Assembly (NCBI GenBank): GCA_914767715.1
Contig: OU612065.1
Span: 28,894,001-28,958,000 of the forward strand
Direction of reading: 5' to 3'
Length of the DNA: 64,000 nt
DNA from: Membranipora membranacea
Taxonomy: Eukaryota; Bryozoa; Gymnolaemata; Cheilostomatida; Membraniporidae
Shown: piece by piece, positions 49,001 through 61,442 of the stretch
How the letters are laid out: each line of letters opens with the position of its first letter
Position numbering within the stretch: the stretch's first letter is position 1
Notes under the pieces: generated by a model
Told to the model about the DNA's origin: nothing
The model's database searches: none
Seen by the model: the letters and a program-made list of their open reading frames with translations, nothing else
Made by a program: the position numbers and the translations under genes

Positions 49001-50416
49001 GCCCCGAACGGTTTTCCGTTCCAAAGTCAGCATGAAATTCCACACGGTATAGAGTAGGTTCGAAGGCAATCTATTTTTTAATCTTGCCGTGAAAAACACC
49101 AAGGGTCCCCCCTTTGTTACTTTTCATCATTTTAAAGTCGCTCTCATCTCTGTTCTATTTATCGTAGGATCTTCATATTCTGGAATTTGAATGAGGCCAA
49201 TGAGGCCATCAACTGGTCAGAGTTTAAAAGAAATCCGATGGCTTTTTAATTTTTTCGCTTGCCGTTTGGCATGTTTTTTTATGTCAAAATTGGCCCTCGT
49301 TAAAAATGTTGCTGACGCCAATCTAAGAGGGGCAGCCCCGAACGGTTTTCCGTTCCAAAGTCAGCATGAAATTCCACACGGTATAGAGTAGGTTAGAAGG
49401 CAATCTATTTTTTAATCTCGCCGTGAAAAACACCAAGGGTCCCCCCTTTGTTACTTTTCATAATTTTAAAGTCGCTCTCATCTCTGTTCTATCTATCGTA
49501 GGATCTTCATATTCTGGAATTTGAATGAGGCCAATGAGGCCATCAACTGGTCAGAGTTTAAAAGAAATCCGATGGCTTTTTAATTTTTTCGCCTGCCGTT
49601 TGGCATGTTTTTTTATGTCAAAATTGGCCCTCGTTAAAAATGTTGCTGACGCCAATCTAAGAGGGGCAGCCTCGAACGGTTTTCCGTTCCAAAGTCAGCA
49701 TGAAATTCCACACGGTATAGAGTAGGTTAGAAGGCAATCTATTTTTTAATCTGGCCGTAAAAAACACCAAGGGTCCCCCCTTTGTTACTTTTCATAATTT
49801 TAAAGTCGCTCTCATCTCTGTTCTATTTATCGTAGGATCTTCATATTCTGGAATTTGAATGAGGCCAATGAGGCCATCAACTGGTCAGAGTTTAAAAGAA
49901 ATTTGATGGCTTTTTAATTTTTTCGCCTGCCGTTTGGCATGTTTTTTTATGTCAAAATTGGCCCTCGTTAAAAATGTTGCTGACGCCAATCTAAGAGGGG
50001 CAGCCCCGAACGGTTTTCCGTTCCAAAGTCAGCATGAAATTCCACACGGTATAGAGTAGGTTAGAAGGCAATCTATTTTTTAATCTTGCCGTGAAAAACA
50101 CCAAGGGTCCCCCCTTTGTTACTTTTCATAATTTTAAAGTCGCTCTCATCTCTGTTCTATCTATCGTAGGATCTTCATATTCTGGAATTTGAATGAGGCC
50201 AATGAGGCCATCAACTGGTCAGAGTTTAAAAGAAATCCGATGGCTTTTTAATTTTTTCGCCTGCCGTTTGGCATGTTTTTTTATGTCAAAATTGGCCCTC
50301 GTTAAAAATGTTGCTGACGCCAATCTAAGAGGGGCAGCCCCGAACGGTTTTCCGTTCCAAAGTCAGCATGAAATTCCACACGGTATAGAGTAGGTTAGAA
50401 GGCAATCTATTTTTTA
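43067..50416 (+). repeat. Domain of the CTTGCCGTGAAA subfamily (22 monomers)
   Basis: Two linked substitutions at the unit start (G5T and A11G, giving ATCTTGCCGTGAAAAAC) mark roughly half of the monomers, often with CGCTTGCCG or CTATCTATCG. TTTCATAAT is almost fixed here. A common local order is CTGCTGTTT; then CTTGCCGTG with CGCTTGCCG; then CTTGCCGTG with CTATCTATCG (from 42733, 44403 and 47411), followed in places by an AAATTTGATGG monomer. GGAATTCGAATG creates a GAATTC site at 45507, 46844 and 48849. Confidence 0.82.
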
Positions 50417-50750
50417 ATCTGGCCGTAAAAAACACCAAGGGTCCCCCCTTTGTTACTTTTCATAATTTTAAAGTCGCTCTCATCTCTGTTCTATTTATCG
50501 TAGGATCTTCATATTCTGGAATTTGAATGAGGCCAATGAGGCCATCAACTGGTCAGAGTTCAAAAGAAATCCGATGGCTTTTTAATTTTTTCGCCTGCTG
50601 TTTGGCATGTCTTTTTATGTCAAAATTGGCCCTCGTTAAAAATGTTGCTGACGCCAATCTAAGAGGGGCAGCCCCGAACGGTTTTCCGTTCCAAAGTCAG
50701 CATGAAATTCCACACGGTATAGAGTAGGTTAGAAGGCAATCTATTTTTTA

Positions 50751-52086
50751 ATCTGGCCGTAAAAAACACCAAGGGTCCCCCCTTTGTTTCTTTTTATAAT
50801 TTTAAAGTCGCTCTCATCTCTGTTCTATTTATCGTAGGATCTTCATATTCTGGAATTTTAATGAGGCCAATGAGGCCATCAACTGGTCAGAGTTTAAAAG
50901 AAATCCGATGGCTTTTTAATTCTTTCGCCTGCCGTTTGGCATGTTTTTTTATGTCAAAATTGGCCCTCGTTAAAAATGTTGCTGACGCCAATCTAAGAGG
51001 GGCAGCCCCGAACGGTTTTCCGTTCCAAAGTCAGCATGAAATTCCACACGGTATAGAGTAGGTTAGAAGGCAATCTATTTTTTAATCTGGCCGTAAAAAA
51101 CACCAAGGGTCCCCCCTTTGTTACTTTTTATAATTTTAAAGTCGCTCTCATCTCTGTTCTATTTATCATAGGATCTTCATATTCTGGAATTTGAATGAGG
51201 CCAATGAGGCCATCAACTGGTCAGAGTTTAAAAGAAATCCGATGGCTTTTTAATTTTTTCGCCTGCCGTTTGGCATGTTTTTTTATGTCAAAATTGGCCC
51301 TCGTTAAAAATGTTGCTGACGCCAATCTAAGAGGGGCAGCCCCGAACGGTTTTCTGTTCCAAAGTCAGCATGAAATTCCACACGGTATAGAGTAGGTTAG
51401 AAGGCAATCTATTTTTTAATCTGGCCATAAAAAACACCAAGGGTCCCCCCTTTGTTACTTTTTATAATTTTAGAGTCGCTCTCGTCTCTGTTCTATTTAT
51501 CGTAGGATCTTCATATTCTGGAATTTGAATGAGGCCAATGAGGCCATCAACTGGTCAGAGTTTAAAAGAAATCCGATGGCTTTTTAATTTTTTCGCCTGC
51601 CGTTTGGCATGTTTTTTTATGTCAAAATTGGCACTCGTTAAAAATGTTGCTGACGCCAATCTAAGAGGGGCAGCCCCGAACGGTTTTCCGTTCCAAAGTC
51701 AGCATGAAATTCCACACGGTATAGAGTAGGTTAGAAGGCAATCTATTTTTTAATCTGGCCGTAAAAAACACCAAGGGTCCCCCCTTTGTTACTTTTTATA
51801 ATTTTAAAGTCGCTCTCATCTCTGTTCTATTTATCGTAGGATCTTCATATTCTGGAATTTGAATGAGGCCAATGAGGCCATCAACTAGTCAGAGTTTAAA
51901 AGAAATCCGATGGCTTTTTAATTTTTTCGCCTGCCGTTTGGCATGTTTTTTTATGTCAAAATTGGCCCTCGTTAAAAATGTTGCTGACGCCAATCTAAGA
52001 GGGGCAGCCCCGAACGGTTTTCCGTTCCAAAGTCAGCATGAAATTCCACACGGTATAGAGTAGGTTAGAAGGCAATCTATTTTTTA
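50751..52086 (+). repeat. 4-monomer higher-order unit VII, copy 1 (1336 bp)
   Basis: Four monomers: TTTCTTTT/GAATTTTAATG; ATCATAGG/TTTTCTGTTCC; GGCCATAAAA/AGAGTCGCTCTCG/GGCACTCG; CAACTAGTCAG. The next 1336 bp repeat this order. Confidence 0.92.
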
Positions 52087-53422
52087 ATCTGGCCGTAAAA
52101 AACACCAAGGGTCCCCCCTTTGTTTCTTTTTATAATTTTAAAGTCGCTCTCATCTCTGTTCTATTTATCGTAGGATCTTCATATTCTGGAATTTTAATGA
52201 GGCCAATGAGGCCATCAACTGGTCAGAGTTTAAAAGAAATCCGATGGCTTTTTAATTCTTTCGCCTGCCGTTTGGCATGTTTTTTTATGTCAAAATTGGC
52301 CCTCGTTAAAAATGTTGCTGACGCCAATCTAAGAGGGGCAGCCCCGAACGGTTTTCCGTTCCAAAGTCAGCATGAAATTCCACACGGTATAGAGTAGGTT
52401 AGAAGGCAATCTATTTTTTAATCTGGCCGTAAAAAACACCAAGGGTCCCCCCTTTGTTACTTTTTATAATTTTAAAGTCGCTCTCATCTCTGTTCTATTT
52501 ATCATAGGATCTTCATATTCTGGAATTTGAATGAGGCCAATGAGGCCATCAACTGGTCAGAGTTTAAAAGAAATCCGATGGCTTTTTAATTTTTTCGCCT
52601 GCCGTTTGGCATGTTTTTTTATGTCAAAATTGGCCCTCGTTAAAAATGTTGCTGACGCCAATCTAAGAGGGGCAGCCCCGAACGGTTTTCTGTTCCAAAG
52701 TCAGCATGAAATTCCACACGGTATAGAGTAGGTTAGAAGGCAATCTATTTTTTAATCTGGCCATAAAAAACACCAAGGGTCCCCCCTTTGTTACTTTTTA
52801 TAATTTTAGAGTAGCTCTCGTCTCTGTTCTATTTATCGTAGGATCTTCATATTCTGGAATTTGAATGAGGCCAATGAGGCCATCAACTGGTCAGAGTTTA
52901 AAAGAAATCCGATGGCTTTTTAATTTTTTCGCCTGCCGTTTGGCATGTTTTTTTATGTCAAAATTGGCACTCGTTAAAAATGTTGCTGACGCCAATCTAA
53001 GAGGGGCAGCCCCGAACGGTTTTCCGTTCCAAAGTCAGCATGAAATTCCACACGGTATAGAGTAGGTTAGAAGGCAATCTATTTTTTAATCTGGCCGTAA
53101 AAAACACCAAGGGTCCCCCCTTTGTTACTTTTTATAATTTTAAAGTCGCTCTCATCTCTGTTCTATTTATCGTAGGATCTTCATATTCTGGAATTTGAAT
53201 GAGGCCAATGAGGCCATCAACTAGTCAGAGTTTAAAAGAAATCCGATGGCTTTTTAATTTTTTCGCCTGCCGTTTGGCATGTTTTTTTATGTCAAAATTG
53301 GCCCTCGTTAAAAATGTTGCTGACGCCAATCTAAGAGGGGCAGCCCCGAACGGTTTTCCGTTCCAAAGTCAGCATGAAATTCCACACGGTATAGAGTAGG
53401 TTAGAAGGCAATCTATTTTTTA
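52087..53422 (+). repeat. 4-monomer higher-order unit VII, copy 2 (1336 bp)
   Basis: Adjacent copy of 50751-52086. The only difference noticed is AGAGTAGCTCTCG near 52808, where copy 1 has AGAGTCGCTCTCG near 51472. A single-copy version of the unit stands at 59438-60773. Confidence 0.92.
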
Positions 53423-54095
53423 ATCTGGCCGTAAAAAACACCAAGGGTCCCCCCTTTGTTACTTTTTTATAATTTTAAAGTCGCTCTCATCTCTGTTCTA
53501 TTTATCGTAGGATCTTCATTTATTCTGGAATTTGAATGAGGCCAATGAGGCCATCAACTGGTCAGAGTTTAAAAGAAATCCGATGGCTTTTTAATTTTTT
53601 CGCCTGCCGTTTGGCATGTTTTTTTATGTCAAAATTGGCCCTCGTTAAAAATGTTGCTGACGCCAATCTAAGAGGGGCAGCCCCGAACGGTTTTCCGTTC
53701 CAAAGTCAGCATGAAATTCCACACGGTATAGAGTAGGTTAGAAGGCAATCTATTTTTTAATCTGGCCGTAAAAAACACCAAGGGTCCCCCCTTTGTTACT
53801 TTTTATAATTTTAAAGTCGCTCTCATCTCTGTTCTATTTATCGTAGGATCTTCATTTATTCTGGAATTTGAATGAGGCCAATGAGGCCATCAACTGGTCA
53901 GAGTTTAAAAGAAATCCGATGGCTTTTTAATTTTTTCGCCTGCCGTTTGGCATGTTTTTTTATGTCAAAATTGGCCCTCGTTAAAAATGTTGCTGACGCC
54001 AATCTAAGAGGGGCAGCCCCGAACGGTTTTCCGTTCCAAAGTCAGCATGAAATTCCACACGGTATAGAGTAGGTTAGAAGGCAATCTATTTTTTA
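53423..54095 (+). repeat. Two over-length monomers (337 and 336 bp)
   Basis: Both carry CTTCATTTATTCTGG, a TT insertion, near 53515 and 53851. The first also has an extra T in CTTTTTTATAAT. The shared insertion shows the pair arose by duplication or conversion. The corresponding monomer at 60774-61108 has the extra T but not the TT insertion. Confidence 0.88.
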
Positions 54096-57000
54096 ATCTG
54101 GCCGTAAAAAACACCAAGGGTCCCCCCTTTGTTACTTTTTATAATTTTAAAGTCGCTCACATCTCTGTTCTATTTATCGTAGGATCTTCATATTCTGGAA
54201 TTTGAATGAGGCCAATGAGGCCATCAACTGGTCAGAGTTTAAAAGAGATCCGATGGCTTTTTAATTTTTTCGCCTGCCGTTTGGCATGTTTTTTTATGTC
54301 AAAATTGGCCCTCGTTAAAAATGTTGCTGACGCCAATCTAAGAGTGGCAGCCCCGAACGGTTTTCCGTTCCAAAGTCAGCATGAAATTCCACACGGTATA
54401 GAGTAGGTTAGAAGGCAATCTATTTTTTAATCTGGCCGTAAAAAACACCAAGGGTCCCCCCTTTGTTACTTTTCATAATTTTAAAGTCGCTCTCATCTCT
54501 GTTCTATTTATCGTAGGATCTTCATATTCTGGAATTTGAATGAGGCCAATGAGGCCATCAACTGGTCAGAGTTTAAAAGAAATCCGATGGCTTTTTAATT
54601 TTTTCGCTTGCCGTTTGGCATGTTTTTTTATGTCAAAATTGGCCCTCGTTAAAAATGTTGCTGACGCCAATCTAAGAGGGGCAGCCCCGAACGGTTTTCC
54701 GTTCCAAAGTCAGCATGAAATTCCACACGGTATAGAGTAGGTTAGAAGGCAATCTATTTTTTAATCTTGCCGTGAAAAACACCAAGGGTCCCCCCTTTGT
54801 TACTTTTCATAATTTTAAAGTCGCTCTCATCTCTGTTCTATCTATCGTAGGATCTTCATATTCTGGAATTTGAATGAGGCCAATGACGCCATCAACTGGT
54901 CAGAGTTTAAAAGAAATCCGATGGCTTTTTAGTTTTTTCGCCTGCCGTTTGGCATGTTTTTTTATGTCAAAATTGGCCCTCGTTAAAAATGTTGCTGACG
55001 CCAATCTAAGAGGGGCAGCCCCGAACAGTTTTCCGTTCCAAAGTCAGCATGAAATTCCACACGGTATAGAGTAGGTTAGAAGGCAATCTATTTTTTAATC
55101 TGGCCGTAAAAAACACCAAGGGTCCCCCCTTTGTTACTTTTCATAATTTTAAAGTCGCTCTCATCTCTGTTCTATTTATCATAGGATCTTCATATTCTGG
55201 AATTTGAATGAGGCCAATGAGGCCATCAACTGGTCAGAGTTTAAAAAAAATCCGATGGCTTTTTAATTTTTCGCCTGCCGTTTGGCATGTTTTTTTATGT
55301 CAAAATTGGCCCTCGTTAAAAATGTTGCTGACGCCAATCTAAGAGGGGCAGCCCCGAACGGTTTTCCGTTCCAAAGTCAGCATGAAATTCCACACGGTAT
55401 AGAGTAGGTTAGAAGGCAATCTATTTTTTAATCTGGCCGTAAAAAACACCAAGGGTCCCCCCTTTGTTACTTTTTATAATTTTAAAGTCGCTCACATCTC
55501 TGTTCTATTTATCGTAGGATCTTCATATTCTGGAATTTGAATGAGGCCAATGAGGCCATCAACTGGTCAGAGTTTAAAAGAGATCCGATGGCTTTTTAAT
55601 TTTTTCGCCTGCCGTTTGGCATGTTTTTTTATGTCAAAATTGGCCCTCGTTAAAAATGTTGCTGACGCCAATCTAAGAGTGGCAGCCCCGAACGGTTTTC
55701 CGTTCCAAAGTCAGCATGAAATTCCACACGGTATAGAGTAGGTTAGAAGGCAATCTATTTTTTAATCTGGCCGTAAAAAACACCAAGGGTCCCCCCTTTG
55801 TTACTTTTTATAATTTTAAAGTCGCTCATATCTCTGTTCTATTTATCGTAGGATCTTCATATTCTGGAATTTGAATGAGGCCAATGAGGCCATCAACTGG
55901 TCAGAGTTTAAAAGAAATCCGATGGCTTTTTAATTTTTTCGCCTGCCGTTTGGCATGTTTTTTTATGTCAAAATTGGCCCTCGTTAAAAATGTTGCTGAC
56001 GCCAATCTAAGAGGGGCAGCCCCGAACGGTTTTCCGTTCCAAAGTCAGCATGAAATTCCACACGGTATAGAGTAGGTTAGAAGGCAATCTATTTTTTAAT
56101 CTTGCCGTGAAAAACACCAAGGGTCCCCCCTTTGTTACTTTTCATAATTTTAAAGTCGCTCTCATCTCTGTTCTATTTATCGTAGGATCTTCATATTCTG
56201 GAATTTGAATGAGGCCAATGAGGCCATCAACTGGTCAGAGTTTAAAAGAAATCCGATGGCTTTTTAATTTTTTCGCTTGCCGTTTGGCATGTTTTTTTAT
56301 GTCAAAATTGGCCCTCGTTAAAAATGTTGCTGACGCCAATCTAAGAGGGGCAGCCCCGAACGGTTTTCCGTTCCAAAGTCAGCATGAAATTCCACACGGT
56401 ATAGAGTAGGTTAGAAGGCAATCTATTTTTTAATCTTGCCGTGAAAAACACCAAGGGTCCCCCCTTGGTTACTTTTCATAATTTTAAAGTCGCTCTCATC
56501 TCTGTTCTATCTATCGTAGGATCTTCATATTCTGGAATTTGAATGAGGCCAATGACGCCATCAACTGGTCAGAGTTTAAAAGAAATCCGATGGCTTTTTA
56601 GTTTTTTCGCCTGCCGTTTGGCATGTTTTTTTATGTCAAAATTGGCCCTCGTTAAAAATGTTGCTGACGCCAATCTAAGAGGGGCAGCCCCGAACAGTTT
56701 TCCGTTCCAAAGTCAGCATGAAATTCCACACGGTATAGAGTAGGTTAGAAGGCAATCTATTTTTTAATCTGGCCGTAAAAAACACCAAGGGTCCCCCCTT
56801 TGTTACTTTTCATAATTTTAAAGTCGCTCTCATCTCTGTTCTATTTATCGTAGGATCTTCATATTCTGGAATTCGAATGAGGCCAATGAGGCCATCAACT
56901 GGTCAGAGTTTAAAAGAAATCCGATGGCTTTTTAATTTTTTCGCTTGCCGTTTGGCATGTTTTTTTATGTCAAAATTGGCCCTCGTTAAAAATGTTGCTG

Positions 57001-57767
57001 ACGCCAATCTAAGAGGGGCAGCCCCGAACGGTTTTCCGTTCCAAAGTCAGCATGAAATTCCACACGGTATAGAGTAGGTTAGAAGGCAATCTATTTTTTA
57101 ATCTTGCCGTGAAAAACACCAAGGGTCCCCCCTTTGTTACTTTTCATAATTTTAAAGTCGCTCTCATCTCTGTTCTATCTATCGTAGGATCTTCATATTC
57201 TGGAATTTGAATGAGGCCAATGAGGCCATCAACTGGTCAGAGTTTAAAAAAAATCCGATGGCTTTTTAATTTTTCGCCTGCCGTTTGGCATGTTTTTTTA
57301 TGTCAAAATTGGCCCTCGTTAAAAATGTTGCTGACGCCAATCTAAGAGGGGCAGCCCCGAACGGTTTTCCGTTCCAAAGTCAGCATGAAATTCCACACGG
57401 TATAGAGTAGGTTAGAAGGCAATCTATTTTTTAATCTGGCCGTAAAAAACACCAAGGGTCCCCCCTTTGTTACTTTTCATAATTTCAAAGTCGCTCTCAT
57501 CTCTGTTCTATTTATCGTAGGATCTTCATATTCTGGAATTTGAATGAGGCCAATGAGGCCATCAACTGGTCAGAGTTTAAAAGAAATTTGATGGCTTTTT
57601 AATTTTTTCGCCTGCCGTTTGGCATGTTTTTTTATGTCAAAATTCGCCCTCGTTAAAAATGTTGCTGACGCCAATCTAAGAGGGGCAGCCCCGAACGGTT
57701 TTCCGTTCCAAAGTCAGCATGAAATTCCACACGGTATAGAGTAGGTTAGAAGGCAATCTATTTTTTA
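54096..57767 (+). repeat. Tandem segment VIII: 4-monomer copy then 6-monomer expanded copy, plus one
   Basis: 54096-55430: CGCTCACATC/AGAGTGGCAG; CGCTTGCCG; CTTGCCGTG/CTATCTATCG/AATGACGCC/AACAGTTTTCC; and a 333-bp TTAAAAAAAATCCG copy. 55431-57433 has the same four types with two extra monomers (55765 with CGCTCATATC and 56767 with GGAATTCGAATG). The copies differ in length by two monomers. 57434-57767 is an ATTTCAAAG/AAATTTGATGG monomer resembling the one at 46073. Confidence 0.78.
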
Positions 57768-59103
57768 ATCTGGCCATAAAAAACACCAAGGGTCCCCCCT
57801 TTGTTACTTTTCATAATTTTAAAGTCGCTCTCATCTCTGTTCTATTTATCGTAGGATCTTCATATTCTGGAATTTGAATGAGGCCAATGAGGCCATCAAC
57901 TGGTCAGAGTTTAAAAGAAATCCGATGGCTTTTTAATTTTTTCGCCTGCCGTTTGGCATGTTTTTTTATGTCAAAATTGGCCCTCGTTAAAAATGTTGCT
58001 GACGCCAATCTAAGAGGGGCAGCCCCGAACGGTTTTCCGTTCCAAAGTCAGCATGAAATTCCACACGGTATAGAGTAGGTTAGAAGGCAATCTATTTTTT
58101 AATCTGGCCGTAAAAAACACCAAGGGTCCCCCCTTTGTTACTTTTCATAATTTTAAAATCGCTCTCATCTCTGTTCTATTTATCGTAGGATCTTCATATT
58201 CTGGAATTTGAATGAGGCCAATGAGGCCATCAACTGGTCAGAGTTTAAAAGAAATCCGATGGCTTTTTATTTTTTTCGCCTGCTGTTTGGCATGTTTTTT
58301 TATGTCAAAATTGGCCCTCGTTAAAAATGTTGCTGACGCCAATCTAAGAGGGGCAGCCCCGAACGGTTTTCCGTTCCAAAGTCAGCATGAAATTCCACAC
58401 GGTATAGAGTAGGTTAGAAGGCAATCTATTTTTTAATCTTGCCGTGAAAAACACCAGGGATCCCCCCTTTGTTACTTTTCATCATTTTAAAGTCGCTCTC
58501 ATCTCTGTTCTATTTATCGTAGGATCTTCATATTCTGGAATTTGAATGAGGCCAATGAGGCCATCAACTGGTCAGAGTTTAAAAGAAATCCGATGGCTTT
58601 TTAATTTTTTCGCTTGCCGTTTGGCATGTTTTTTTATGTCAAAATTGGCCCTCGTTAAAAATGTTGCTGACGCCAATCTAAGAGGGGCAGCCCCGAACGG
58701 TTTTCCGTTCCAAAGTCAGCATGAAATTCCACACGGTATAGAGTAGGTTAGAAGGCAATCTATTTTTTAATCTCGCCGTGAAAAACACCAAGGGTCCCCC
58801 CTTTGTTACTTTTCATAATTTTAAAGTCGCTCTCATCTCTGTTCTATCTATCGTAGGATCTTCATATTCTGGAATTTGAATGAGGCCAATGAGGCCATCA
58901 ACTGGTCAGAGTTTAAAAGAAATCCGATGGCTTTTTAATTTTTTCGCCTGCCGTTTGGCATGTTTTTTTATGTCAAAATTGGCCCTCGTTAAAAATGTTG
59001 CTGACGCCAATCTAAGAGGGGCAGCCCCGAACGGTTTTCCGTTCCAAAGTCAGCATGAAATTCCACACGGTATAGAGTAGGTTAGAAGGCAATCTATTTT
59101 TTA
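57768..59103 (+). repeat. Four monomers partly copied from near 49 kb
   Basis: 57768 is near consensus with GGCCATAAAA, and 58102 has CTGCTGTTT with AAAATCGCTC. 58436 has TTTCATCATTTT with CGCTTGCCG, and 58770 starts ATCTCGCCGTG with CTATCTATCG. TTTCATCATTTT and ATCTCGCCGTG occur consecutively at only one other place in the window, 49081-49748, exactly 9355 bp (28 monomers) upstream. ACCAGGGATCCC near 58452 is private. Confidence 0.8.
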
Positions 59104-61442
59104 ATCTGGCCGTAAAAAACACCAAGGGTCCCCCCTTTGTTACTTTTCATAATTTTAAAGTCGCTCTCATCTCTGTTCTATTTATCGTAGGATCTTCATA
59201 TTCTGGAATTTGAATGAGGCCAATGAGGCCATCAACTGGTCAGAGTTTAAAAGAAATCCGATGGCTTTTTAATTTTTTCGCCTGCTGTTTGGCATGTCTT
59301 TTTATGTCAAAATTGGCCCTCGTTAAAAATGTTGCTGACGCCAATCTAAGAGGGGCAGCCCCGAACGGTTTTCCGTTCCAAAGTCAGCATGAAATTCCAC
59401 ACGGTATAGAGTAGGTTAGAAGGCAATCTATTTTTTAATCTGGCCGTAAAAAACACCAAGGGTCCCCCCTTTGTTTCTTTTTATAATTTTAAAGTCGCTC
59501 TCATCTCTGTTCTATTTATCGTAGGATCTTCATATTCTGGAATTTTAATGAGGCCAATGAGGCCATCAACTGGTCAGAGTTTAAAAGAAATCCGATGGCT
59601 TTTTAATTTTTTCGCCTGCCGTTTGGCATGTTTTTTTATGTCAAAATTGGCCCTCGTTAAAAATGTTGCTGACGCCAATCTAAGAGGGGCAGCCCCGAAC
59701 GGTTTTCCGTTCCAAAGTCAGCATGAAATTCCACACGGTATAGAGTAGGTTAGAAGGCAATCTATTTTTTAATCTGGCCGTAAAAAACACCAAGGGTCCC
59801 CCCTTTGTTACTTTTTATAATTTTAAAGTCGCTCTCATCTCTGTTCTATTTATCATAGGATCTTCATATTCTGGAATTTGAATGAGGCCAATGAGGCCAT
59901 CAACTGGTCAGAGTTTAAAAGAAATCCGATGGCTTTTTAATTTTTTCGCCTGCCGTTTGGCATGTTTTTTTATGTCAAAATTGGCCCTCGTTAAAAATGT
60001 TGCTGACGCCAATCTAAGAAGGGCAGCCCCGAACGGTTTTCTGTTCCAAAGTCAGCATGAAATTCCACACGGTATAGAGTAGGTTAGAAGGCAATCTATT
60101 TTTTAATCTGGCCATAAAAAACACCAAGGGTCCCCCCTTTGTTACTTTTTATAATTTTAGAGTCGCTCTCGTCTCTGTTCTATTTATCGTAGGATCTTCA
60201 TATTCTGGAATTTATATGAGGCCAATGAGGCCATCAACTGGTCAGAGTTTAAAAGAAATCCGATGGCTTTTTAATTTTTTCGCCTGCCGTTTGGCATGTT
60301 TTTTTATGTCAAAATTGGCACTCGTTAAAAATGTTGCTGACGCCAATCTAAGAGGGGCAGCCCCGAACGGTTTTCCGTTCCAAAGTCAGCATGAAATTCC
60401 ACACGGTATAGAGTAGGTTAGAAGGCAATCTATTTTTTAATCTGGCCGTAAAAAACACCAAGGGTCCCCCCTTTGTTACTTTTTATAATTTTAAAGTCGC
60501 TCTCATCTCTGTTCTATTTATCGTAGGATCTTCATATTCTGGAATTTGAATGAGGCCAATGAGGCCATCAACTAGTCAGAGTTTAAAAGAAATCCGATGG
60601 CTTTTTAATTTTTTCGCCTGCCGTTTGGCATGTTTTTTTATGTCAAAATTGGCCCTCGTTAAAAATGTTGCTGACGCCAATCTAAGAGGGGCAGCCCCGA
60701 ACGGTTTTCCGTTCCAAAGTCAGCATGAAATTCCACACGGTATAGAGTAGGTTAGAAGGCAATCTATTTTTTAATCTGGCCGTAAAAAACACCAAGGGTC
60801 CCCCCTTTGTTACTTTTTTATAATTTTAAAGTCGCTCTCATCTCTGTTCTATTTATTGTAGGATCTTCATATTCTGGAATTTGAATGAGGCCAATGAGGC
60901 CATCAACTGGTCAGAGTTTAAAAGAAATCCGATGGCTTTTTAATTTTTTCGCCTGCCGTTTGGCATGTTTTTTTATGTCAAAATTGGCCCTCGTTAAAAA
61001 TGTTGCTGACGCCAATCTAAGAGGGGCAGCCCCGAACGGTTTTCCGTTCCAAAGTCAGCATGAAATTCCACACGGTATAGAGTAGGTTAGAAGGCAATCT
61101 ATTTTTTAATCTGGCCGTAAAAAACACCAAGGGTCCCCCCTTTGTTACTTTTTATAATTTTAAAGTCGCTCACATCTCTGTTCTATTTATCGTAGGATCT
61201 TCATATTCTGGAATTTGAATGAGGCCAATGAGGCCATCAACTGGTCAGAGTTTAAAAGAGATCCGATGGCTTTTTAATTTTTTCGCCTGCCGTTTGGCAT
61301 GTTTTTTTATGTCAAAATTGGCCCTCGTTAAAAATGTTGCTGACGCCAATCTAAGAGGGGCAGCCCCGAACGGTTTTCCGTTCCAAAGTCAGCATGAAAT
61401 TCCACACGGTATAGAGTAGGTTAGAAGGCAATCTATTTTTTA
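59104..61442 (+). repeat. Segment VII, dispersed copy 2 (single-copy form)
   Basis: Order: CTGCTGTTT/GTCTTTTTATG; TTTCTTTT/GAATTTTAATG; ATCATAGG/TTTTCTGTTCC (with AGAAGGGCAG); GGCCATAAAA/GCTCTCGTC/GGCACTCG (with GAATTTATATGAGG); CAACTAGTCAG; extra-T monomer (335 bp); CGCTCACATC/AGAGATCCG. It matches 50417-54429 but has the four-monomer unit once and one over-length monomer instead of two. Confidence 0.86.

Larger units (their letters stand above)
50417..54429 (+). repeat. Segment VII: source-like copy of a segment seen again at 59104 and 63113
   Basis: Order: CTGCTGTTT with GTCTTTTTATG; TTTCTTTTTATAAT with GAATTTTAATG and AATTCTTTCGCC; ATCATAGG with TTTTCTGTTCC; GGCCATAAAA with GCTCTCGTC and GGCACTCG; CAACTAGTCAG; these last four duplicated once; two over-length monomers; and CGCTCACATC with AGAGATCCG and AGAGTGGCAG. 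Confidence 0.85.
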
